Positions 18,313 through 27,076 of a stretch of 64,000 nucleotides of DNA are shown piece by piece. Within the stretch, counting starts at the first letter, position 1. Every line of letters begins with the position of its first letter. Origin of the DNA: Paraphysoderma sedebokerense (Eukaryota; Blastocladiomycota; Physodermatomycetes; Physodermatales; Physodermataceae); assembly GCA_025602915.1 (NCBI GenBank), contig JAHLJZ010000004.1:372001-436000 (forward strand), given 5' to 3'. Both the position numbers and the translations under genes were made by a program. A model generated the notes under the pieces. The model was not told the origin of the DNA. It was given only the letters and a program-made list of their open reading frames with translations, and searched no databases.

Positions 18313-18834
18313 TAAATAAGATGATTTCATTTTCCAATTTCTGATGTCGAACGCACAATCGTAAAGGAAGCACTACGGCTGAGTCTAAGCTGCACGTCAA
18401 CCATTGTTACAGATGGCTTGATTGGTGTCGTGTAGTTTCGACTTGTGCGGCCTCCCCATATGCGTCGCTTGGATTGTCCTGGTTCATGACAATTCATTTA
18501 AGCAGCGAGTTGGAAGACCTCATGATCTAAGACCATTTCGAATTGGTTTTTAAATATCTCAATTTGTGTTCAACAAGCCTACGTCCTCGCTACATTGCAA
18601 GCCGCCACTCTCACAATTTACAGACTTCAGCCCACCCACACTGATTGACTGAACGTCATTGGCGAAAATAAATATAACTGGCCTTCTACATCACCAGACT
18701 ATCCTCCTGCAACCTCCACTAATCCTTCAACCACACATCACTAGCAGTTAACATAACACCCTGCCGAAACATTCAACTACGATATCAGCATTACTTTCGA
18801 CCCATAATCATTTATTCTTCATACCCCAACCAAA
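18313..18834. other. Intergenic region upstream of the one-TM protein gene
   Basis: 522 bp. The last ~200 bp before the start at 18835 are C/T/A-rich and free of G runs, like other presumed 5' leaders in this window. No gene was seen. Confidence 0.4.
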
Positions 18835-19425
18835 ATGATACTAAAACCGTACAATGAAGTCCAAAATTCCGGAATCTTGCCATACGCAAACACAGAGTCA
18901 CAATCTACCACTCGACTACACAAACGGGCCCCTCAATCCCGATCTCCGGACTCCAGTTCTACGCCCACCTCAGGTTCACCATCAGTACAGACCATTCTTC
19001 TAATCATTCTACCGATTGCGGCATTTTTGATTATCGTTGGGTTCATTATATTCCTTCGTCGCCGTATTCGAAGACGACAAGAAAAGATACTAGAACAGCA
19101 GTATGCATCTGTACTTCCTCCTATGGCTGTAAATGATAACGGCAGACATCACCCGCCAGCTTACGGAACTAACGGTCGAGTCAATCATTTAAGAACTGGG
19201 GAAACTAGTTTTGGTGGAACAAGTTTTGAAAGTCCGATTGTGGGTACGGGGAGTTTAAACGATAAAACAGTTGTTCCGCCGTTACCGACTTTGAATAGAT
19301 ACAATGGTAATATGGTACAGGTGGATGCGGAAGGGAATGGTAAATGGATCATGGGTCAGTATCAGATGAGGACAGAGTTTCATGTACCTCAGAGTTACGA
19401 GAGAGCAAGTTTTATGGTATGGTAA
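18835..19425 (+). CDS. Single-pass membrane protein with cytosolic PPxY motif, unknown function
   Basis: One uninterrupted 196-residue frame. Residues 1-50 are polar and Ser/Pro/Thr-rich with no signal peptide. Residues ~52-74 form one strong hydrophobic helix (ILLIILPIAAFLIIVGFIIF), followed at once by a basic stop-transfer stretch (RRRIRRRQEK). That charge pattern puts the N-terminus outside or in the lumen and the C-terminus in the cytosol. The tail holds HHPPAYG at ~105-111, a PPxY motif of the kind bound by WW domains of Rsp5/NEDD4 ligases. It also has a PPLP stretch and a conserved-looking end (GKWIMGQYQMRTEFHVPQSY). A dibasic KR occurs at 30-31. I recognise no named family. An adaptor or cargo of the ubiquitin-sorting pathway is only an inference from the motif. 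Convergent with NSE3 (158 bp apart). Confidence 0.65.
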   Translation: MILKPYNEVQNSGILPYANTESQSTTRLHKRAPQSRSPDSSSTPTSGSPSVQTILLIILPIAAFLIIVGFIIFLRRRIRRRQEKILEQQYASVLPPMAVNDNGRHHPPAYGTNGRVNHLRTGETSFGGTSFESPIVGTGSLNDKTVVPPLPTLNRYNGNMVQVDAEGNGKWIMGQYQMRTEFHVPQSYERASFMVW

Positions 19426-19583
19426 AAAAGGAAACGAATCGGTAGTGTTCTCAACAGAGCTCTGTATTTATTGTACTTATAAGTAGATATTAATGTATCA
19501 AAAAAAGGAGCAAAGGAAAGACAGCTCAAATAAAATGGCTTTGCAAAATATATACATTAATAGTCTCAATTGTCTGAAATACT

Positions 19584-20905
19584 CTAATGACCGACCTGCG
19601 TATCACCTGCACTCTTGATAATGATCTCTCGAAGTTGGTTATCATCAGGAGTTTGATAAATATGTTGAATGAAATTAACAATAGTTTCCCCTTCAAACTC
19701 AACTTTAGCTCTAGATCCCCATCTGTATTCATATATGTTTGTATTATCCTGGGCAGCGGAAGGATCGACAGGTAATTTGTTTCGTTGAATGTAATACTGT
19801 TTTTCGAAATGGGCCATAAGTTTGTCATAGTCCATTTTAAATACAGGATGATTTTCACCTCTTTCAATCCCGAGGCGACGCAACTTTGGTAGCAAAAATT
19901 CTGAACATAAAACGAGTGAATCAATAAAAAATTCCACACCGATGAAAAATATGAAAAATGTGTACACACCATCTGACGCCACCTTTTCTTTCACATATAT
20001 GAGCGACAATATGATACCCAATAAACCCATATAAGCATTATCTTCCTTAAAATTGATCATCTCGGAAGCGGCTACAACTTCAGGTTTCAATACATTTCGC
20101 AGCACATAAGATTTCGTAGGACCCGAATTAGTTTGTTTTGCTGTACCAAAAACCAAAACGGTGAACATTGGTTACACGATTCACTGATAAGTGTAGTCGA
20201 GAAATACCTTTTCCAGGGAGCAACACCCGTTCTTTTGACGGCAACTCTACCATTTCCATACCAAAAATATCTTTTAACTTTTCCTGCGCAGCATTGAATA
20301 CAGGTGTAAAAGAACGATTATATTCCTTTAATACTGAAAAACCCAAAAAAATCAGGGATTACAAAATTCAATAGATAATCAAAACATAAAACTTATCCGT
20401 TGTACCTTTTTTAGAAATATCATCGCGTTTTAAACATGTGTGAGCGTTTTCTTGGAATAATGCCAATCGAACTAAATCGGTTGCTTTTCTTTGTAGTACC
20501 TACGAAGTTTGTTGATCCCAGGGTTAAACAAAAAATCACATAAACATAATTAGATACGCTCAAAAAAGGGTTATGGGAGGATAAACAAAAACGTGTGAAG
20601 CGCGCTCAAAATTGTAAACGGAGGACTTTACTTACATCGTGTGGAAGAGTTTGTCTCTGACTTGGTTCAGCTTGAGATTGAGAAGATTGACTTTGGGCAG
20701 GAGAAAAGGGACGTTGAGATTGTGATTGTGATTGAGATTGAGTTCGACGGATAGCTTGAGTCGCTTGAGAATATCCGTATTCTTCGTCCTCTGATTCTGG
20801 ATCGTTTCGGTTGGTTCGTTTTCGGCTCTAGAGATCATGAAACATGTCAATGAAGATTATCCTAAAGATAAAACAGAACTACCATCATCTTTTAATCCGT
20901 ACCAT
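19584..20905 (-). CDS. NSE3: NSE3/MAGE-domain subunit of the SMC5/6 complex
   Basis: NSE3 pairs with NSE1 and NSE4 in the SMC5/6 complex used in recombinational repair. The MAGE homology domain spans most of the protein: LQRKATDLVRLALFQE, a winged-helix segment with KEYNRSFTPVFNAAQEKLKDIFGMEMVEL, SYVLRNVLKPE, AYMGLLGIILSLIY and the second winged helix (FEKQYYIQRNKLP to YEYRWGSRAKVE). Introns are visible near 19898-19949, 20142-20208, 20337-20405, 20509-20634 and 20829-20902. The first exon is probably just the ATG at 20905, spliced to SRKRTNR; an ATG pair near 20882-20887 would give an almost identical start. Before the MAGE domain is a ~45-residue tract with nine SQ and two TQ pairs, resembling an ATM/ATR target cluster. 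The CABLES gene is 219 bp upstream. Confidence 0.88.
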
Positions 20906-21124
20906 TTCGTCTGGATTGTGAATATGATATGGGCCGGTCGTAGATTAGGAGACGACTTTCGTTCTACTGAGGCCACACGTGATTGACAATCAATGTGTTG
21001 GTGAGAATTTATGGTGCAAATTTAAATATATACATTGGAATGACTCAATACAAACTAATACAAGCACTATGTTACAAGATATATACTTTTGACAGTTATT
21101 TCGATACACTCACTGACGTTGGCG

Positions 21125-23314
21125 TCATGTTTTGGTGAGGAAAAACGGATTGTCACCAAGATACTCGTTAATGTTCTTATAATCTAAACCGAGAGAAAAG
21201 GGGTCAGGAGAACTGTTATATTAATAACGATCTAAATAAATACTCACCTAGCAGGGCAAAGATCCTCTCAAAATGTGGCAAGAATTCCGATCGCGGCAGA
21301 TACAAACTAAAGTCCAAACTCGCAAAGACGGTGAACTCTTGATCCTTGATTTCCTTCGGAGTGATTGATAAATGCTTATATATAGCATCCAACAATGCTC
21401 CAAAGTTCATCCCCTTAGGTTCATTGACCTTTGTAGCCAAAAATAGACAAACCCCGGCGTACAATTTTCGATTGGATTTATTGACAAGGCCCTGTCATAA
21501 TAATTAAATTGATCAATCTGTGTTGTCGTGTGAATTGGGTAATCAAAGAGAATTGTACCTTTATGATTAATTTCTCCAGGTACGCATACGATTTGGCGAG
21601 CGACGAAATTTCCAAATCTTCCTGCTGTATGATATTCAAAAGTTTACGCTTCAAACTTCGAATATGACTCAACTTTAAACTCGAATCGATATTTGGATGT
21701 GTTTCTCGAAATTGTTCATTTAATTCTTTCTTGAGATCCGTCGGTTTCGTGTATTGAATAATGGATCCCTACGATTACAGAAAAGTGTGTCAATGACAAT
21801 TATTAACCAAGACTCGAAGCAGTTTTTGGTTACCATGAAGCAAGGTAAGGATATGACGGTTCGATGTTTACCCGATTTAAGGTCAGGATGATCGAGGTAA
21901 TAAGGATCGTAGTGGGACGGACCAGTTTCAGTTAGAGTTCCGGCCGGGTCAAGGAGGTGTGCGAAGGATTCCGGCTACAGGAGTTTACCACGGTCAACTT
22001 TCTTTCATAACAAATAGAAAATCGGACAATATGTCTACTCTCTTACCTTTCGCTTCTTCATATTATCGTTCAAAGTCGACAACTTTTCCCTACAATCAGC
22101 CATTGAGCAAGTCAGAAATTAATAGAAACCATCGCGATAATCAACATAGAGATCGTACATGTAGGTAGAGACTTCCTTCATCTTTTGTCGCTTCTGCTTC
22201 TGCTTCCATTTTTCGTCATGATATCGTAAACACGAAAACATTGCAAAAGGTTGACCCTATTCGGATGCAAAAGAATCCAAAAAACCATGAGCCTTACTCT
22301 CTCAGAACGATAGCCGGGGCCTCCTTCTAAATGGGCAACGCTGACACAAAAAATGTATATATACCCCACTTGTAGTGAACATGACAGCAGAATTGCTGAG
22401 TTCATCGATCAATGAAGCACGGTTCTTATTAAAACTGCTGCTGTAAATCACATTGACTCTTTTCATTGTGGACGGTCGTGGTGTGACCGGTGACAGCAAA
22501 GTTGAATCAAGATTGAGGGAAGGATGCTGCGACCTTCGATGAAGAGAATCTGGACAATTGAAGTATCCATAAATCAGTACAAATTCCACGATGAAGTATT
22601 TTTCCACCATTCAAAATCGAACTTACTGAATTTAGTGTCGATGCTGATACTCCCATCACTCAATTGACCCCGCAATAATTTTGAGTGCGAGTCCAAAGAA
22701 GGAGATCCGTATAATCCGGGGGTCGGAAGTTGATTCGAAGCAAATGGATCAAAATTGGCTGTTGTCATGTTACTCAGCTGGCTTTCTTTTCTCCTGATAG
22801 CCGAATCTCCAAGACTAATGTTCATTAAGAATTGGGTTGCAGCCTCGTCTCTGGCGCTTAAGACCCGTGCAGTTTCCATACGAGGTGTACCAACGGAGGG
22901 TAATTCTGTAACCGAGACATGTAGCGGATGCGGCATAGTTTCTTGTTGATTCTGGGACGTTGAGGCAAGTTGATATGGAGTAGCAGGAGAGTTCGGAAAA
23001 CCCACATTTTCGAGACCAGCATTTTGCAGTGATTCCGTGGTTTGGCGACCTTGCGGTATCGAACCCCAATTCTGTAAGGGTGAGAATGATTGCGGAGACA
23101 TTGACTCATGACCAAAAGCGATAGAAGAGAGAAAATTGACTGCGGCTACATGTCTGCGTGATTTTGGTGAAGCTATAGGTTGTTTCTCGGGTAAAATGGT
23201 GTTTGAGGTTGTTGAATTCGAAGGATCAGAGGGATGCTCTGACTGTGCTTTGGATCGAGGTCCCGTTCGTTGCGATGGTGGGGACGGTGTACTAGGTTCT
23301 TGCTGGGTTTCCAT
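21125..23314 (-). CDS. CABLES-like cyclin-box protein
   Basis: Animal CABLES1/2 link cyclin-dependent kinases to other kinases and carry a degenerate C-terminal cyclin box. Here the C-terminal half has the same order as human CABLES: SGKHRTVI, a DLKKELNEQF segment, SHIRSLKRKLLNI, SYAYLEKLIIKGLVNKSNRKL, YAGVCLFLATKVNE, KEIKDQEFTVFASLDFSLYLP and FLPHFERIFALL, with a short end FFLTKT. The N-terminal ~240 residues are Ser/Pro/Gln-rich. They contain two related motifs (AAVNFLSSIAFG and AATQFLMNISLG) resembling the short conserved N-terminal motif of CABLES. The middle exon with SSFNKNRASLIDELSNSAV and the segment VAHLEGGPG also look conserved. About five introns. The start at 23314 is a clean ATG; the stop is at 21125-21127. 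Confidence 0.8.
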
Positions 23315-23848
23315 TCATGTAGGGGAGGGTGGATTTTTAGCTGGCACGAAGTCGCTGTTGGTTGAGCACTCACCATGCAAGCCAACAACAACGCACAAAA
23401 GTCCTGTCCTTTTATCATTCAAGTCTAAATATTCTTTTTCAAATTCATTTCAAATGTCCGTCTTCGACATTCGTTATCTTTATTATTTCCAAGTTCTTTT
23501 CTTTCTACTGTAAAGAAACAATCTGTGATTTGATTACAATGGGTGATGATGACAACTTTAAACTTTCCACCAACCAACAATTTAATATAACGGAAATAAC
23601 GAAAAAAAAAGTGATATAACAATGGACTGAAAATACACACATGCAAACATCAATTCTTTGTCAACTGAAATCCACCGCTCCTTGCTCTGCTCTTCTGAAC
23701 CATACTCATACATTAAGATATTTAGTTTTCTTGAGTGACAGCTGTTGTCCACCTACAAACAAACCAGCGCAGCTGCAGTACTTCGGACCGACATCACACT
23801 TCTACTCCTAACTCTTCGCCTACCGAGCAAAAATCTGGGGCCATGTAG
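23315..23848. other. Intergenic spacer, CABLES 5' side and PRL 3' side
   Basis: 534 bp between two minus-strand genes. It should hold the CABLES promoter and the PRL 3' UTR. Short frames in this stretch show no family signal. An alternative last exon for the PRL gene near 23710-23752 was considered (see rejected items). Confidence 0.4.
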
Positions 23849-24693
23849 TCAATTGACTTCAATCTTCTTCAATCTAAATACCCGTCCCAAAGTTTGTCTG
23901 AGCGATGCACCAGACAATGTCAAAGAGCTTCTCTTTTGCTTCTTGTACGAATCAATAAACTGAATTTGACGACTATTGAATGCGCCACGACGGCGGGAAC
24001 GGATGTATTCGATTGCGTCGAGAGGGGACATGCCGTACGTGATGAGAGCGATGGCAACAAGGACTGGAGCACGACCTAAACCAGCAATGCAGTGTACCTA
24101 ACAACAGAAGAGACTAGTAAGTATATGACTGCTGACACGGATGAAACAAGTGCTTGTTGTACTAAGTACTTACAGCAATGGTAGGTTTGGGAGAATCGTC
24201 GTCAGATGAGGAATCCATGGAAGAAGGGGAAGCAGGGTAGTCAAAGCGAGATTCGACAATAGCGAGAAACTTTTGAATAATCTGTTGAGACGGAACACCA
24301 CCATCTTTGAAGGATAATTCCTATTGGTTGAAAAACTATTTAGCATACCAAATTAATAACAAGCAAAGCAAAAAAGAACTCACATGAACATTGATGTCGA
24401 CACGGTTTAAAGGTAAAGTACTGTAAGTTGGTTCGCACGCTCTAACAACATCGGTGACTCCATAACGCTTGAATTCCTGTCGTTACAAAACAAATATAAA
24501 AAAAATATGTATGAGTTCAGTCACGTTTTGATACAGTTCGATAAGAAACAAAATTGCGTACAAGTAAAATTTGAGGCAACGAGTTCTCGGTTGGACTATC
24601 ACAAATTAAAAATCTGAGATGGCGGTATTCGATGAGGCAGAACGAGCGAGAGAGGTAGGAGCGAGGAACAATTCTTTCGGTGAGAAGAGCCAT
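23849..24693 (-). CDS. PRL-type protein tyrosine phosphatase (PTP4A family)
   Basis: Small dual-specificity-like phosphatase. It has the PRL signature order: RFLICDSPTENSLPQ, then YGVTDVVRACEPTYSTLPL, an FKDGGVPSQQIIQKFL segment carrying the general-acid Asp, the P-loop HCIAGLGRAPVLVA (C-x5-R with the family's Ala after Arg) and LDAIEYIRSRRRGAFNSRQIQF. Three introns are visible near 24100-24172, 24320-24383 and 24478-24562. The first in-frame ATG is at 24693; upstream sequence in that frame has no ATG before a stop. The C-terminus as read ends basic (FRLKKIEVN) and has no CAAX box, although animal PRLs are prenylated. The 5' region contains a G4-capable tract and two TGACTCA sites. Confidence 0.87.
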
Positions 24694-24932
24694 TGCGGGG
24701 ATAATATTTTGTGGTGGAGTAAGTTGAGAGGTATTAGATGATGAAGTGGACAAAAGGAAAAAAAGTCGTCGATTTCAAAGATGGGAGGAGATAGTGGGAA
24801 TAGCGGGGATACTATAGCACAATATACTATGAAACTAATTGCGAGGGGGAGAGTACTATATACTGTACAAATAATAGTATGGATTAGGGATGTTTTGGGT
24901 GGGGAAAGGCAAGTCTAGCGACGTCTATGTTT

Positions 24933-24971
24933 GGGTAGTGCGGGTGTGGGATGGTGGGGATGGTGGGAGGG
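24933..24971 (+). other. G-quadruplex-capable tract upstream of PRL
   Basis: At least five runs of three or more G within 39 nt (24933, 24942, 24948, 24956, 24965), separated by short loops, satisfying the usual G3+N1-7 rule. It lies ~240-280 bp upstream of the PRL ATG, on the strand opposite to the PRL message. Confidence 0.55.
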
Positions 24972-25280
24972 AGGAGCGGGAGAGTTATCCAGCGTCGTCG
25001 AGTGCGCAGAACATGCGGAAGCAGAGGATTCGGGACGCCAATTTGTCAGAGAGTAGGGCAAAGGGGGAGGACACAGTCATGTAATGGTGGAGATGAGGAG
25101 AGGGAACGAGGGAGGGAATGAGAGGGAGGAAGAGCGCAAGATGGAAATTCCCTTTTTTTTGCACCCGTCCCATTGCCCCCATGTGCGACACGCGTCCCGG
25201 CCAATCAGATCCCTCCCTCGCCCGCAAGCCTCTCTCTGCAGCAATTCCCTTTGCTCACTGCAATTCCCTCATTCCTTACA

Positions 25281-25312
25281 TGACTCACTTGTACTTCTGA
25301 TTCCATGACTCA
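25281..25312. promoter_or_regulatory. Pair of TGACTCA (AP-1/Gcn4-type) sites
   Basis: TGACTCA occurs at 25281-25287 and again at 25306-25312, 25 bp apart (start to start). This is the core binding site of bZIP factors of the AP-1/Gcn4 class. The sites are ~590-620 bp upstream of PRL and ~95-125 bp past the Ysc84 stop, so target and function are uncertain. Confidence 0.4.
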
Positions 25313-25404
25313 CTGATACCATGCAAGAATGCTTACTAGTTATTCATCTCATATCCTACACTTTGCTATGCTGCCCTAATAACACAACGACACAAATCTA
25401 CCCC

Positions 25405-26771
25405 TCATTGGTTGATATTTACAGGTGCACCCGGTGCAACACCACCTCCAGAATGCGCATTCAACGCTTCATAAAATCGGGCAGCCTCAGGTGGACTGGG
25501 AATCTTGCCACTCAATAGCTCCGCAGCCGTGACTGGTTGCTTGTAGAATTTCGCGTTGGCGTCTTTACGTTCCACGATCACAGACCCTTCAATAGACACT
25601 CCAGCAAATAAACCTACAAGACAGATGCAGAATGTTTAGACAGAAAGACATGTGTCAACCATTGAGAGCAAAAAAAGTCTAGTTGAGAAATCAAAATCTC
25701 CGTCGTGAGATCTTACCTTTGGACTTGGAGTAACTGAAGACTGGCGCCGCGACAGGTTTGTTCTTGCCAGCCGAGACGGACCCGCCCACCTGAAAAAAAT
25801 AGACACACATTTAGTATCCCATCAAATATTAAAAAAGTAGATCGCAATTTGAAACTGATCTCTTACTTCAGCAGTTCTACCATAAGGCCCTGCCGCCACT
25901 GATAGCATAATGGATCAAAAGTTAATAATTCTTCCTGATACACTCCACGTCCCAAAACAAAGGGACGGCAAAGAGTTTAAGAAAGTTTCACTAACCGCTC
26001 AAACTTCCGCCGAGAGTGACATTCCCCTTCTGACTAAACGCTTTCACTGCATCCTCGGTGTTTAAAATGATCACAAAATCCGTAACTTCGGCACCTACAA
26101 CGACGTAAAACCCGTCCACAAAAGGACAATTCAACTCATTAGCAATTTGAGATCTAACAGCTCAAAAGCAACCAATAACGTCGAAAATCATAAACAACAA
26201 TAAGACCAAAAATGAAAAACAAAAACAATAACACAAACCAATTTGTCCTCCAAATGAAGCGCCCGCAGTGGTAATAGCCGAAGGAGCACTCCAACTACCA
26301 TTCGGTAACTTTGCCAAAACCAATCCACTACCAATTCTTCCAGCCCATAAAAATCCAGCCTGCCAAAAAACAAAACCACTCAATAACAAATCTTTTGTTT
26401 TACTCTTTAACCCTTTGATCATATTCTCGGATAACAAGATCAAAAACATAAGTGAACACGCTCACCTTGATAACAGTTAATACGGCGACACCCTTTGCGT
26501 TCTTGATGATATCAGTTGGAATAAATTGATCAGGTGGTAACCCTCTACCTATTCATATAAATCCAAAACATCAATCAATCATGTACTCCTCCGCATTGAT
26601 AAACCATCTGGTTTCACTCCGAAATAGTAACAAACGAAAAAGAGAGGCGGGATTACCTGGAACACCGGGTTGAATAAAATCATTTAAAATTTTAAAACAT
26701 TTTTCACATTCGCTTGCTAAATCTGAGGGGATAGGATTATTGATATTCGCTTTTGATAGGAATGCGTCCAT
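25405..26771 (-). CDS. Ysc84/SH3YL1-type SYLF-domain protein without SH3 domain
   Basis: SYLF domains bind phosphoinositides and, in yeast Ysc84/Lsb4, actin at endocytic sites. The start at 26771 gives MDAFLSKANINNPIPSDLASE, then the full SYLF order: CEKCFKILNDFIQPG, IPTDIIKNAKGVAVLTVIKAGFLW, GRIGSGLVLAKLPNGSWSAPSAI, AGASFGGQIG, TDFVIILNTEDAVKAFS, GNVTLGGSLSVAAGPYGRTAE, PVFSYSKSKGLFAGVSIEGSVI and FYKQPVTAAELLSGKIP. Six introns are visible. The protein stops soon after this domain (GAPVNINQ) at ~275 residues, with no SH3 domain as in Ysc84 itself. SYLF-only proteins are known in many fungi. Confidence 0.9.
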
Positions 26772-27076
26772 TGTTTCTTTTTTGAGTTTCGGTGTGATGG
26801 TTGAGTGAAAGGCTTGGGGACGCTACGCTTGTTGAATTAATTCAGAGAAGTGACCTCATGATCGGCGACACGTTGCTAGAATAGCAAAAATGGAGCAAGA
26901 AGTATGTACAACACAAACAGAGTCGAGTTAAGGAAGAGGAATGATAAATCCACTCGAGGCGTTCAATGGTGATGGAAACATTTGGTAGATTTCGATTCTC
27001 CGAGAAAAGAATAAATAAATGATTTACTATGAACAGTTTCGTACAGAAAATCATACAAGCTACCACCAATAAACAT
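26772..27076. other. Spacer between SYLF gene and PI4K gene
   Basis: 305 bp between two minus-strand genes; PI4K 3' UTR and SYLF promoter. Nothing else recognised. Confidence 0.4.

Larger units (their letters stand above)
24694..25404. other. PRL upstream region
   Basis: 711 bp between the PRL start and the stop of the Ysc84 gene. From ~24780 to 25140 the plus strand is strongly purine/G-rich, so the sense strand of PRL is a polypyrimidine leader. Beyond 25140 the bias flips to C/T on the plus strand, with CCAAT at 25200-25204. No coding gene was seen. Confidence 0.5.

Noticed and set aside
23710-23890. A last PRL exon joined from a GTATTTAG donor to the acceptor at ~23,753
   Set aside because: It gives an in-frame end (GGQQLSLKKTKYLNV) but no CAAX and no conservation cue, so the simple stop at 23,849 was kept.
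24517-24753. PRL start at 24753
   Set aside because: That codon is TTG; the first in-frame ATG is 24693.
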